Below are positions 1 through 7,690 of a DNA stretch of 25,193 nt, piece after piece. The translations under genes and the position numbers were made by a program. Positions within the stretch are counted from its first letter, which is position 1. The number at the start of each line of letters is the position of its first letter. The notes beneath the pieces are model-generated. The model saw nothing but the letters and a program-made list of their open reading frames with translations, did not search any database and had not been told where the DNA came from. Source of the stretch: Paenibacillaceae bacterium UBA6304 (GTDB lineage Bacteria; Bacillota; Bacilli; Paenibacillales; Paenibacillaceae); assembly GCA_002439285.1 (NCBI GenBank), contig DJTQ01000292.1:1-25193 (forward strand). Reading direction: 5' to 3'.

Positions 1-872
1 GGGCGATCCGGGCTGCCGAGCAGGCGCTTGGCTGCCTGATTCTGGCGGCCTGCGGGGAGCCTTCGGGATCGGCCCGCGAACTGCGCAGGGCGGTAGAAAC
101 CGCAGAAGAGACGGCCTTGTTTCACTGGCTGCTCTATCCGAGACGGACGCTCCGGCACGAAGAGGTCCGGGAGCGGAGGGGCTGCCGCACCGTTTGCTCC
201 ATGGAGGAGGAGAACGCGCTGTCCCTACTGCTGCGGGCGGGCGATCCGGGAGGTCTGAAGGCATGGATCGCCGGACAACTGCAGCAGCTCCGCCAGGACG
301 AACAAGCGACGCCAGGCTCCGTCCTCTCCTACCTGCATTCGCTTGCCGTCGCCGGCTGCCGCTGGCTGGAGCGCGCTTCCTCCTCTATCGGCTATGCTTA
401 TTCCTTCCCCGGGTCGGAGGAGGAATCGGACTTGGATATGGTCTTGGACTTGGAGGAGTTGGCACGCGCCCCGGAGGAGGTGCTGTTCGCTCATCTGGAA
501 GCGCTCATGAATCAGCACCAGATCATGGTCGGGGGAATCAGCCCTGTCCAAAGCGCCATTGCTTACATTCACGACCATTTGGGTCAGTCCCTATCCTTGA
601 ATCAGGTAGCCGCTCATGTGCATATGAATCCGAACTATTTTAGCGCGATATTCAAACGGGAGACCGGGCAGAATTACATTGAATTCGTTACCCGTGCGAA
701 GCTGCGAAAGGCGATGGCCATGCTCCGGGAAACGACGGCAAAAATCAGCGAGATCGCGAACGGCATCGGATACGAGGATTTGAAGTATTTTAACCGCCTG
801 TTCAAGAAATTCACGGGGCTCACTCCGTCCGAATATCGGGAAAGACCTGAAAAATGTCCCTCTATCGACTGA
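1..872 (+). CDS. AraC-type response regulator (YesN-like), 5' end outside window
   Basis: The reading frame is open from the first complete codon at base 3, so the gene begins upstream; 289 codons are visible. The last ~100 residues form an AraC/XylS DNA-binding domain with two helix-turn-helix units: SLNQVAAHVHMNPNYFSAIF followed by ISEIANGIGYEDLKYFNRLF, ending in the usual GLTPSEYRE. The preceding Glu/Leu-rich ~180 residues resemble the linker of YesN-type response regulators. The receiver domain would lie upstream and is not seen, so 'response regulator' rests on family architecture and on the complete homologous cassette at 12380-19125. It lies 96 bp before a sugar-binding lipoprotein gene and probably activates that importer in response to a paired sensor kinase further upstream. 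Confidence 0.85.
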   Translation, partial: AIRAAEQALGCLILAACGEPSGSARELRRAVETAEETALFHWLLYPRRTLRHEEVRERRGCRTVCSMEEENALSLLLRAGDPGGLKAWIAGQLQQLRQDEQATPGSVLSYLHSLAVAGCRWLERASSSIGYAYSFPGSEEESDLDMVLDLEELARAPEEVLFAHLEALMNQHQIMVGGISPVQSAIAYIHDHLGQSLSLNQVAAHVHMNPNYFSAIFKRETGQNYIEFVTRAKLRKAMAMLRETTAKISEIANGIGYEDLKYFNRLFKKFTGLTPSEYRERPEKCPSID

Positions 873-968
873 AGTTTCTCCCCTGTGGGCGATCGGCTCC
901 CTCTTTTATACTAGGGCTAATCAACAAGGAGCTTCATACTATCTCAATCCAATCAAGGGGGACTGAAG

Positions 969-2288
969 ATGAAATCCAAAGGAAGAATAGGTCTGCTGCT
1001 GCTAATTGTGGCAATGCTGCTTTCGGCGTGCGGGGAGAGCGGGGAGAAGGCCGCCGGAACGCCGGACAAAGAAGAGAAGGTTAAGCTGACGGTCTGGCAC
1101 AATTTTGCCGGGGATGATTTGCGGGCCAAAACCGTGCGCAGCTTCATCGATCAGTTTGCGCAGGATCATCCGGACGTGGAGCTGGACGCACAGGCGATTC
1201 CGCCGGATGGCTACCGCCAGCGTTTAAGCACTGTAGCGGCGGCCAATGAGATGCCGGATTTATTCTTCGTGTATGCAGGAAGCCACTCGTCCGAACTTTA
1301 CAACGCGAAACTTTTGCAACCGATTACAGAAGTATTGGATGGGCATCCGGAATGGAGAGATCAATTTTTGCCGGGGGCTTTTGAAGCGTACGAGTTCGAA
1401 GCGGATCAAGTGTATTCAGTCCCGCTTGGCATGTCAGCCACCTCGATTTTATATTACAACACGGCGCTGTTTGAGAAATATAACGTAAAAGTGCCGACCA
1501 CATGGGAAGAAATGATGACGGCGATCAAGGTGTTCAACGAGAACAAGATTACGCCGATCGCACTGGGGAACAAAGCACCGTGGGTGGCGCAATCGACGAT
1601 TATCGGCTCGCTGGCCGACCGGGTGACCGGGACCGACTGGTTCAAAAATGCGGTAGCCCAGAAGGACGCCAAGTTTACCGACCCGCAGTTCGTCGAAGCG
1701 CTGGGTTATTTCAAAGAGCTCGTGGATAACAAGGCATTCCAGGAAGGCGCGAACAGCATCGACAATACGCAGGCGGAGCAGTACTTCATCCAGGGGAACG
1801 CGGCGATGATGATCAGCGGAGCCTGGACGCTCACAAACCTGGCGGCATCGGCCACGGAAGAGCAGATGAAGACGATCGACGTTACGGTGCTTCCGGCCAT
1901 TCCGGGCGGTAAAGGCGATCCGAACACGATTACCGGCGGAGCCGGCGGCGGGCTTGCCCTTAGCAGCCGGACAGAGGGCAAGGCCAAGGAAGCTGCGTTG
2001 GAGCTAATCTATGCGGTCAGCGGACCGGAGGCCCAAAAAGCGATTGCAGAGAGCAATTCCATGGTGATGTTCGATACGGAAATCGATCAGGCTAAGGTTA
2101 GCTCACTGTATTACAAAGCTTTCAATCTGGTCAAAAAGACGGGAATCACCCCGGTCTATGATGCGTATTTGTCCGCCGATGCGGCGGATGTCATCAATAA
2201 CGGGCTTCAGGAAATCATGATGGGCGGTACGCCGGAATCGGTAGCCCAGAAGGTGCAGGACGCGCAGGCGAGATCAGTGACTCCTTAA
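969..2288 (+). CDS. ABC transporter substrate-binding lipoprotein (carbohydrate, family 1)
   Basis: A 439-aa extracellular solute-binding protein. The N-terminus is a lipoprotein signal: a basic start, a hydrophobic stretch, then the lipobox LLSAC with lipidated Cys21, followed by a polar Gly/Glu/Lys linker. The mature part begins VKLTVWHNFAGDD, typical of sugar-binding family 1 proteins, and includes PTTWEEMMTAIKVFNENKITPIALG and QGNAAMMISGAWTL, both family hallmarks. It would capture a sugar or oligosaccharide outside the membrane and deliver it to the two permeases encoded next. The start is supported by AAGGGG at 955-960, 8 nt upstream. The substrate cannot be read from sequence. No cre box was found in the 96-bp leader, unlike the second cassette. 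Confidence 0.93.
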   Translation: MKSKGRIGLLLLIVAMLLSACGESGEKAAGTPDKEEKVKLTVWHNFAGDDLRAKTVRSFIDQFAQDHPDVELDAQAIPPDGYRQRLSTVAAANEMPDLFFVYAGSHSSELYNAKLLQPITEVLDGHPEWRDQFLPGAFEAYEFEADQVYSVPLGMSATSILYYNTALFEKYNVKVPTTWEEMMTAIKVFNENKITPIALGNKAPWVAQSTIIGSLADRVTGTDWFKNAVAQKDAKFTDPQFVEALGYFKELVDNKAFQEGANSIDNTQAEQYFIQGNAAMMISGAWTLTNLAASATEEQMKTIDVTVLPAIPGGKGDPNTITGGAGGGLALSSRTEGKAKEAALELIYAVSGPEAQKAIAESNSMVMFDTEIDQAKVSSLYYKAFNLVKKTGITPVYDAYLSADAADVINNGLQEIMMGGTPESVAQKVQDAQARSVTP

Positions 2289-2328
2289 CTTTAGTAGGGG
2301 ACGGTTCTTAGGCACAGGAATAGACTGC

Positions 2329-2345
2329 GGGAGGCCAGCCCTCCC
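2329..2345 (+). promoter_or_regulatory. Intercistronic stem-loop after binding-protein gene
   Basis: GGGAGG and CCTCCC form a 6-bp GC-rich hairpin with a 5-nt loop. It sits in the 113-bp gap between the binding-protein gene and the first permease gene, and no T-tract follows. In many sugar ABC operons such hairpins stabilise the binding-protein mRNA or attenuate transcription into the permease genes, giving excess binding protein. Function here is inferred. Confidence 0.4.
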
Positions 2346-2385
2346 TAAGTCAGCCTTATGACATGCAAATGTTTCTCTGCTCAAG

Positions 2386-2393
2386 AAAGGAGG
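2386..2393 (+). promoter_or_regulatory. Ribosome binding site that fixes the permease start
   Basis: AAAGGAGG lies 8 nt before ATG 2402. The frame is open from an earlier ATG at 2363, but that one has no Shine-Dalgarno sequence and would place this site inside the coding region. The start is therefore 2402. Confidence 0.8.
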
Positions 2394-2401
2394 CTGCTGT
2401 C

Positions 2402-3277
2402 ATGCCAACCGCATTACGAAGCAAGGGATTCATTGCCGTTGCGCTGCTTCCGGCGCTGCTTCTGTTTTTGATGTTCGTCATCGTGCCGGTGTTCTGGTCG
2501 GCGTATTACGGGCTTTTCAGTTGGAAAGGATTTGGTGCGGCAAGCTTTATCGGGCTGGACAATTACCGCGAAATGTTTCAGGACGAGATCTTTTGGCGGG
2601 CGCTCCGCAACAATCTGATCCTGGTGGTGTCCTCGATTATCGGACAGATTCCGATTGCTCTTCTGCTGGCCCTGCTGCTCCTGAAGAATACCTTCTTTTC
2701 GCGGTTCGTCCGCTCCGCCGTCTTCCTGCCCATGGTGCTGTCCACGGTCGTTGTCGGCTTGATCTGGGGATATATCTACCACCCGCAATTCGGGCTCGCC
2801 AATACGGTGCTGAAGCTGGTCGGACTGGAGTCCTGGACCCGGGCCTGGTTATCCGATCCGCAGGTCAACATGCTGGCGATCTCCATGCCGATCAACTGGA
2901 GCAATATCGGGCCGTATCTGGTTATTTTTATAGCCGCTCTGCAAAATATTTCCCCCGAAGTCGACGATGCCGCCAAAATCGACGGCGCCGTGGGCCGGCG
3001 TAAACTCCTTTATGTGACGCTGCCCATGATCTGGAGTACGGTCGTCGTCACGCTCGTCCTGTGTATTTCAGGCAGCCTGAAGGCGTTCGATCATGTCATC
3101 GTCATGACGGGTGGGGGACCAGCGCGTTCGACGGAACTGCTTGCGACTTATATGTACAATAGTACCTTTGACGTCTACCGGTACGGATACGGCTCCGCCG
3201 TGTCCACGATGATCATGATCATCAGCGCGCTCTTGATCGGCATCAATTACATCCTGACCCGGCAGAAATCGGGTTAG
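2402..3277 (+). CDS. Sugar ABC transporter permease (MalF/UgpA-like)
   Basis: A 291-aa inner-membrane permease of the binding-protein-dependent type. It begins MPTALRSKGFIAVALLPALL with a first membrane segment at once, then shows about six hydrophobic segments. The cytoplasmic EAA loop that docks on the ATPase is visible around residue 186 as EVDDAAKIDGAVGRRKLLYV, ending at LPMIW. Before it is the MalF-type stretch LVGLESWTRAWLSDP. It would form a heterodimeric channel with the permease encoded 19 bp downstream and receive substrate from the upstream lipoprotein. No ATPase gene is nearby, so energy probably comes from a shared MsmX/MsmK-type ATPase encoded elsewhere. Confidence 0.92.
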   Translation: MPTALRSKGFIAVALLPALLLFLMFVIVPVFWSAYYGLFSWKGFGAASFIGLDNYREMFQDEIFWRALRNNLILVVSSIIGQIPIALLLALLLLKNTFFSRFVRSAVFLPMVLSTVVVGLIWGYIYHPQFGLANTVLKLVGLESWTRAWLSDPQVNMLAISMPINWSNIGPYLVIFIAALQNISPEVDDAAKIDGAVGRRKLLYVTLPMIWSTVVVTLVLCISGSLKAFDHVIVMTGGGPARSTELLATYMYNSTFDVYRYGYGSAVSTMIMIISALLIGINYILTRQKSG

Positions 3278-3296
3278 TCGGGAAGGAGAGGGCGAC

Positions 3297-4226
3297 ATGA
3301 AAATAGAGCCGGCCTTGAAAACAGGAGTAGCTAACGATCGGAGCCTGCAAAACGGCAGGGGCGGGAACAGTGGCATGAACCGGGATTCATCCGGTAGACG
3401 GCTGGCAGCGAAAGGTTTAACGGGCTTTGGCAAGCTGTTGTTGCTCGCGTACTCCGTGGTTACGCTGTACCCGTTGTACTGGCTGTTTATCAGCGCGTTC
3501 AAGACGAACCAGGATTTCTTCAACCGTCCTTACGGCCTGCCGCTGGTCTGGATGAGGGAGAACATGATCCGGGCCTGGGAGCTGGGGAATATGGGACGGG
3601 CCATGATCAACTCCACGGTCGTCACGGTGGCCGCCGTCGGTCTTACGATCTTACTCAGCGTCCTGGCGGCTTATGCACTGGCCCGGTTTCCGTTCCGGTT
3701 CAAGAAGACGGTGGTTGCGATATTTTTGGCGGGAATGCTCATTCCGATTCATAGCACACTTGTGCCGCTATTTATCATTATGAAAAAAATTCACCTGCTG
3801 GATACGTACGGGGCGCTGATCCTGCCTTACACGGCGTTCGAGCTGCCGATCGCGATATTCTTGGCCATGGCTTACATGGCTTCGATCCCCCGGGAGATTG
3901 AGGAGGCGGCCATGATCGACGGCAACGGCTGGTGGGGCATCTTCGGAAAAATCGTGCTCCCGCTGTGCACGCCGATCATCGCTACGATCTCAATTCTGGC
4001 GTTCCTCCGGTTCTGGAACGACTTCTCATTCGCCCTCGTGTTCATTAACACGCAGGCGCTCAAGACATTGCCGCTCAGCCTATCCCTGTTCTCGGACGGC
4101 TTCGGTACCGACTACAGCCTAACGATGGGCGCGATGGCCATCGCCGTCATTCCGACCATACTCGTCTATCTGATCCTCCAGGAACAGATTATGAAAGGCA
4201 TGGTGGCCGGATCGATCAAGGGCTAG
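3297..4226 (+). CDS. Sugar ABC transporter permease (MalG/UgpE-like)
   Basis: The second half of the permease pair, 309 aa. An unusually long polar N-terminus of ~45 residues precedes the first membrane segment (LLLLAYSVVTLYPLYWLFIS). The EAA loop near residue 200 reads EIEEAAMIDGNGWWGIFGKI and ends in VLPLC. The C-terminus GMVAGSIKG is typical of MalG-type proteins. AAGGAG at 3283-3288 lies 8 nt before ATG 3297. An internal ATG at 3375 would give a more usual N-terminus but has a weaker site. It is the last gene of the first importer operon; a strong terminator follows. Confidence 0.92.
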   Translation: MKIEPALKTGVANDRSLQNGRGGNSGMNRDSSGRRLAAKGLTGFGKLLLLAYSVVTLYPLYWLFISAFKTNQDFFNRPYGLPLVWMRENMIRAWELGNMGRAMINSTVVTVAAVGLTILLSVLAAYALARFPFRFKKTVVAIFLAGMLIPIHSTLVPLFIIMKKIHLLDTYGALILPYTAFELPIAIFLAMAYMASIPREIEEAAMIDGNGWWGIFGKIVLPLCTPIIATISILAFLRFWNDFSFALVFINTQALKTLPLSLSLFSDGFGTDYSLTMGAMAIAVIPTILVYLILQEQIMKGMVAGSIKG

Positions 4227-4238
4227 AATGGAAGCTGG

Positions 4239-4267
4239 AAAAAAGACACCTTTGCAGGTGTCTTTTT
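4239..4267 (+). terminator. Rho-independent terminator of the first importer operon
   Basis: A perfect 11-bp stem, AAAAGACACCT and AGGTGTCTTTT, surrounds the 4-nt loop TTGC and includes its own A-tract and T-tract. It begins 12 bp after the permease stop codon. The flanking A-run also gives a T-run on the other strand, so it may act in both directions. Confidence 0.9.
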
Positions 4268-4348
4268 CGCGGATAAGATTCAAATAGAGACCATAAAGCC
4301 AGTTTGTATAGGAGGGCGGTATGGATATTTTTCAGTATACCCGAGGTG

Positions 4349-4467
4349 CTATTATTCAGATTGTTCTCTTAGGGCAAGTCCATTTTCTTGTTCATGAATG
4401 GGGGGATACTTTTCTGAAAATCCTTCAGGTACGATCCCATTAGTAATTTCATAATGGCTTTTCAAAA
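4349..4467 (-). pseudogene. Truncated second copy of the immunity-like lipoprotein gene
   Basis: The bases are clearly homologous to the 3' end of the intact lipoprotein gene at 4559-4936. Read on the minus strand they encode HYEITNGIVPEGFSEKYPPI then HEQENGLALREQSE and stop, against NFEVIDGIVPEGFLERYPLI and HEQGNGFTFREQSE in the intact copy. Only about 38 C-terminal codons remain. The signal peptide, lipobox and N-terminal two thirds are missing and no such sequence precedes it. An in-frame TTG after AGAGGTGG could in principle start a 37-aa cytoplasmic peptide, but that peptide could not be a lipoprotein. It is best read as the remnant of a tandem paralogue, in line with the multi-copy immunity lipoproteins beside T7SS lipase toxins. 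Confidence 0.75.
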
Positions 4468-4558
4468 TGCGCCACCTCTATCTGTACGATCTGATTTAGG
4501 GGGTAAGAAGAGATTGACTCTCCCAATACTAATCTGAGCAACCTTGATGTAACACGTA

Positions 4559-4936
4559 TTATTCGGACTGTTCTCTAAAGGTAAATCCATTTCCTTGTTC
4601 ATGAATGAGGGGATACCTTTCTAAAAATCCTTCAGGAACAATGCCGTCAATAACCTCAAAATTGCGGTAGTTTAACATAAGAAATATACTTTGCTCCGAT
4701 TCTCCTTTTATGTGACCGTATATTCCAACTGTATTATCAATATAGGATGGCATCACTTTATATTCTGTAAAGACTACATCCGCATCGTAATTCTTTTTGA
4801 AATATTCTATCCCTACTTGTTCTGCTTTCCTTTTGATTTCTTCCTTATCCGAATTCGTTTTGTTCAAGCCACAGCCTCCTAAAATGATAAGTATAAGCAT
4901 GAACCCTATTATTTTGCGCAAATATCCTTTTTTCAA
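4559..4936 (-). CDS. Small lipoprotein, probable immunity protein for the adjacent lipase
   Basis: A predicted 125-aa lipoprotein: TTG start, basic MKKGYLRK, hydrophobic stretch, lipobox ILGGC with Cys22, then a Lys/Asn/Glu-rich linker and a compact domain ending VPEGFLERYPLIHEQGNGF. It has no enzyme motif. It is divergent from a class 3 lipase gene with a type VII-like targeting domain. In Staphylococcus, the phospholipase toxin TslA is neutralised outside the membrane by the lipoprotein TilA encoded beside it, so immunity is the most economical role here. This is inferred from position and lipoprotein character, not from a residue match. I chose TTG 4936 because CACCTCTT (minus-strand AAGAGGTG) lies 6 nt upstream; GTG 4945 overlaps that site. 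A decayed paralogue lies directly downstream. Confidence 0.72.
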   Translation of the reverse strand: MKKGYLRKIIGFMLILIILGGCGLNKTNSDKEEIKRKAEQVGIEYFKKNYDADVVFTEYKVMPSYIDNTVGIYGHIKGESEQSIFLMLNYRNFEVIDGIVPEGFLERYPLIHEQGNGFTFREQSE

Positions 4937-4950
4937 CCAGAACACCTCTT

Positions 4951-5010
4951 CATTTATCTGGAAATAATATTATATAATACATTATAAGTTATATTGTTTC
5001 TAGTATGTTG
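4951..5010. promoter_or_regulatory. AT-rich divergent promoter region
   Basis: The gap between the lipoprotein gene and the lipase gene is strongly AT-rich. TATAAT at 4973-4978 could be a plus-strand -10 box, and ATTATA/TATAAT overlaps offer one for the minus strand. Only a poor -35 (TTCATT at 4949-4954, 18 nt away) is visible, so the exact promoter positions are uncertain. Confidence 0.3.
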
Positions 5011-5033
5011 GGCGATTAGGAGGCGGAGAAAAT

Positions 5034-6380
5034 TTGTCATATATTTCTGACAAGCAATATCATGAAATGTCACAAATGTCTTATTACGGCCCTAAAGCAG
5101 GGGAAAGGTTAAATGATCCGAATTGGAAAGTAGTAGAGCCGGAGGGGGCTAAACTGCACGGCAAAATCTCCGGTTTTGATGCGGCGGTCTTCTATAACGA
5201 GAAGACAAATCAAGTCGTTATCGGTTATAGAGGGACGGAGGCGGAATTTGGAGATCAAGATCAGACCATGAACCGGATCATGGATTTCGAGACGGATGCG
5301 GCCGATGTAGTGTTCGGGAAATACAGACAAATTGAAGAGAGGTTGGAATCACCGGTAAAAACGGCAATCTTGAATTCGCCGCTGGTGTTGTTGAACGATT
5401 ATATCGAATATGAAAACAACCAATTTCATCAGGCTGAGGAATTGTACGAGGCCGTAAAAAAGCAGTATCCGAATGCCGAGATCACTGCTACCGGTCATTC
5501 CTTGGGAGGTGCCTTAACTCAATTTGTAGCCGTGCGTAACGGTATATCCGGAGTAACCTTCAGTGCGCCCAGCGTAACTAATTTATTATCGGATGAGTTG
5601 CTGGAGCAAGTAAACAACGGGGATTTCGATCAGCAGATCGTAAACTATGTCCATCCGAGCGATTCGGTTGGTGCGGGCCCGTTTTCGGAGTATAAGCGGC
5701 ATATCGGGTCGACTTACTACATAGGCAATGACTTCGATTCAGCTAACCAGAAATATGATGATTTAGATATTCCGGTTTATATGAAATTTTCACCCCCGGT
5801 TAAAATAGGCAATTTTCCGGGAGAGTGGGGGCCGGGACAAATTCAGCGGGCTCTAGATTCATTCAGCGGTAAAGATGGCCAATTGTCTTACCATGCCTTG
5901 GAGAACTACACGTTTGATCAGAATGGCAACATCAGCAATTCTCTGGTTGATCGTAATACGGGCCAACCGTTTGAGGGATCTCCCCGGTGGAATAATTATG
6001 TGGAAGCTATTGCGGCCTGGGAGACGCTTATGAATAGAGGGAGCGATCTAATCCATTCATGGGCTGAGAAATTTTTGCCGGTGATGGCCTTGATTGGCGG
6101 TTCCACGATCCAATTGCAGCCTGAAGAGCTTAAGGATTCCAGCCAACGAATCAAGCAGCATGTGCAGGAATTTCAGCAGGAACTGCCTGCTACGATGCGA
6201 AGCATACAACGTCTGATGGATACCAGCCAAAGCCGCTCTTTGCAGCCGATTGTTCAGCGAACAATCGATGAATTAAATCAATTTATCCGCTGGTATGCTT
6301 CAATTACGAATGATGTTGCTTACTTCATCAATAAGAAAGCCGATGACTTTATCCGTGCGGATCAAGGAGTAAATCCCTAA
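5034..6380 (+). CDS. Class 3 lipase with C-terminal WXG100-like domain (TslA-like T7SS lipase toxin)
   Basis: A 448-aa protein without a signal peptide. Residues 1-300 form an alpha/beta-hydrolase of the lipase class 3 type: oxyanion segment GYRGTEA (64-70), nucleophile elbow GHSLGG (154-159, Ser156), probable acid Asp210 in NYVHPSDSVG, and probable His287 in SYHALENY. Residues ~320-448 are helical; IQLQPEELKDSSQRIKQ and the final helices resemble WXG100/LXG modules. Such modules normally sit at the N-terminus of T7SS toxins. The order lipase then targeting helices matches TslA of S. aureus, a secreted phospholipase A with antibacterial activity. A small WxG partner follows 14 bp later and a lipoprotein gene is divergent, as expected for chaperone and immunity. 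The start is TTG, with AGGAGG 10 nt upstream at 5018-5023. Lipid specificity cannot be read from sequence. Confidence 0.78.
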   Translation: MSYISDKQYHEMSQMSYYGPKAGERLNDPNWKVVEPEGAKLHGKISGFDAAVFYNEKTNQVVIGYRGTEAEFGDQDQTMNRIMDFETDAADVVFGKYRQIEERLESPVKTAILNSPLVLLNDYIEYENNQFHQAEELYEAVKKQYPNAEITATGHSLGGALTQFVAVRNGISGVTFSAPSVTNLLSDELLEQVNNGDFDQQIVNYVHPSDSVGAGPFSEYKRHIGSTYYIGNDFDSANQKYDDLDIPVYMKFSPPVKIGNFPGEWGPGQIQRALDSFSGKDGQLSYHALENYTFDQNGNISNSLVDRNTGQPFEGSPRWNNYVEAIAAWETLMNRGSDLIHSWAEKFLPVMALIGGSTIQLQPEELKDSSQRIKQHVQEFQQELPATMRSIQRLMDTSQSRSLQPIVQRTIDELNQFIRWYASITNDVAYFINKKADDFIRADQGVNP

Positions 6381-6389
6381 GGAGGTGAT
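6379..6389 (+). promoter_or_regulatory. Perfect Shine-Dalgarno overlapping the lipase stop codon
   Basis: AAGGAGGTGAT is a full match to the anti-Shine-Dalgarno end of 16S rRNA. It overlaps the last two bases of the lipase TAA stop, 5 nt before the partner ATG. This suggests tightly coupled and probably high translation of the small partner. Confidence 0.85.
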
Positions 6390-6394
6390 GCAAA

Positions 6395-6664
6395 ATGACA
6401 GGGCGTATTTTGGTGGAACTGGATGATTTGCTAAATGCGGAACATAAGTTGGATCAAGTAATACATAAGATGAAGCAAGATGAAATTTACTTAAGAACCG
6501 TTTACGGGCGATTATATGGATGGAAAGGTGAGGCATCCGAAGAAATGCGTAGAAGGATGAACAGCTTGTTTAGTGCACTCTCGGTGTGGGGAGACCGTTT
6601 TGAGGAACGTCGGGATGAATTGACCAGGTATATCGAGAGAATGAAGCAATTAGACCAATCTTAA
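6395..6664 (+). CDS. Small WXG100-like helical partner of the lipase (Tla-like)
   Basis: An 89-aa, highly charged, all-helical protein with no signal peptide, membrane segment or Cys. Two helices flank a turn with the WxG motif: LYGWKGEASEEMRRRMNSL, Trp43-Lys44-Gly45. WXG100-family proteins pair as helical hairpins to form the secretion signal of type VII (ESX) substrates. The neighbouring lipase carries its helical domain at the C-terminus, and TslA needs small partners (TlaA1 and TlaA2) for export, so this is most likely the targeting partner. S. aureus uses two partners and only one is seen here. The gene starts 14 bp after the lipase and is followed by a terminator, so the two form a complete operon. 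An ESX core must be encoded elsewhere. Confidence 0.75.
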   Translation: MTGRILVELDDLLNAEHKLDQVIHKMKQDEIYLRTVYGRLYGWKGEASEEMRRRMNSLFSALSVWGDRFEERRDELTRYIERMKQLDQS

Positions 6665-6683
6665 AAAATATCATACCACAAAT

Positions 6684-6740
6684 TAAAAAAGACCCGTACT
6701 CCGGCCAAAATTCATGGTGGAATACGGGTCTTCTTCATTT
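6684..6740. terminator. Bidirectional terminator between convergent genes
   Basis: GACCCGTACTCC at 6691-6702 pairs with GGAATACGGGTC at 6719-6730 with one mismatch. An A-run lies before it and a T-rich stretch after it. It sits between the ends of the lipase operon (plus) and the dehydrogenase gene (minus), so it can serve both. Confidence 0.8.
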
Positions 6741-6763
6741 AAGTGAGGATGAATAGTAAAGGA

Positions 6764-7516
6764 CTAAATGACATAAGGCTGAGCTTCAATCTGCTCCGCT
6801 TTGACGACGGCCTCTTCAAGGGACATGCCGGTGAAGCTTTGGGCCGGGAAGTAGCGCCCGCTCTTCTGATTATCGACGAAGGCGCCGATCGCAATCCCTG
6901 GAATGACGCTCTTCACGTCATTAGGGGCCTGCGAGCCGCCCAGATCGGTCCGGCACCAACCCGGATCGGTCAGATTCAGCATAACATCGGTGCCTTCCAA
7001 ACGGGAGGCCAGATCCTTCGTGAATTTATCCAGCGCAGCTTTGCTGGCGGCATACCCTGCCTGCTCCGGTTCGTTGCGGATACCGCTGGTTGTATTAATG
7101 ATACGTCCGAAGCCTCGCTCGATCATCTTTGGAATGAACCGGTTACAAATCGTAACGACAGAGATGAAATTGATACGGAAACTTTGCTCGAAATCTTCCA
7201 CAGGCGTGTTCCAGTAATCTCTCCGGTAGGCGATCTGAACGGCGGCATTATTAAACACGATGTCAACCTGTGTGCCCTTTGCCTCGATTTCATCCAGCAT
7301 CGCCACCACGTCCTCGTGATTGCCGAGTTCCGCCTGCACGCTGTATGCTTCTACTCCGAGTGCCTTAACTTCTTCTTCCAAGGCCTTCGTATGCTCCAAT
7401 GTTCTGCTATGCAGGATGAGGTTGCACCCCTGCTGTGCCATGAAGATAGCAGTCTCGTAACCTACACCCCGGCTTGCGCCGGTAATGAATGCCCATTTTC
7501 CTTTTGCATTAACCAT
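6764..7516 (-). CDS. Short-chain dehydrogenase/reductase (SDR family)
   Basis: A 250-aa cytoplasmic NAD(P)-dependent oxidoreductase of the classical SDR type. Visible elements are the nucleotide-binding TGASRGVG (residues 12-19), the NNAA variant of NNAG at 89-92, structural Asn116, and the catalytic Ser144, Tyr155, Lys159 in SGIRNEPEQAGYAASKAAL. A Ser-Arg pair after the second strand (LHSRTLE) suggests NADP(H) preference. The substrate is unknown. The frame runs up to TTG 7537, but AAAGGAAG on the minus strand (7527-7534) lies 10 nt before ATG 7516, so I start there. The gene appears monocistronic, with a shared terminator downstream. Adjacent genes give no pathway hint. Confidence 0.9.
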   Translation of the reverse strand: MVNAKGKWAFITGASRGVGYETAIFMAQQGCNLILHSRTLEHTKALEEEVKALGVEAYSVQAELGNHEDVVAMLDEIEAKGTQVDIVFNNAAVQIAYRRDYWNTPVEDFEQSFRINFISVVTICNRFIPKMIERGFGRIINTTSGIRNEPEQAGYAASKAALDKFTKDLASRLEGTDVMLNLTDPGWCRTDLGGSQAPNDVKSVIPGIAIGAFVDNQKSGRYFPAQSFTGMSLEEAVVKAEQIEAQPYVI

Positions 7517-7677
7517 AGATGGAATGCTTCCTTTCAAATAAAATAATGAGGATCTCCCAGCAATTATAACATCATTTGTTTGATACCGCTTTCAGTGAGT
7601 TTGAATTGCAGGGATTGGAATGGACCTTTCTGTGATATAGTCTAGTTGTATCAATTGATAGACGATCAAAGAATGAC

Positions 7678-7684
7678 AGGGGAG
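7678..7684 (+). promoter_or_regulatory. Ribosome site supporting a TTG start
   Basis: AGGGGAG precedes TTG 7691 by 6 nt. It touches the in-frame ATG at 7685 and follows the in-frame ATG at 7673, so neither ATG has usable spacing. This favours TTG as the start of the stalk protein. Confidence 0.55.
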
Positions 7685-7690
7685 ATGGAT

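Noticed and set aside
6743..7546. A 267-codon plus-strand frame over the dehydrogenase gene
   Set aside because: It is antisense to a gene with all SDR motifs, has no family resemblance, no ribosome site, and begins inside the terminator region.
7615..7641. Promoter before the stalk-protein gene (TTGGAA and TATAGT)
   Set aside because: The spacer is only 15 bp and both boxes are weak, so it is not listed as a feature.
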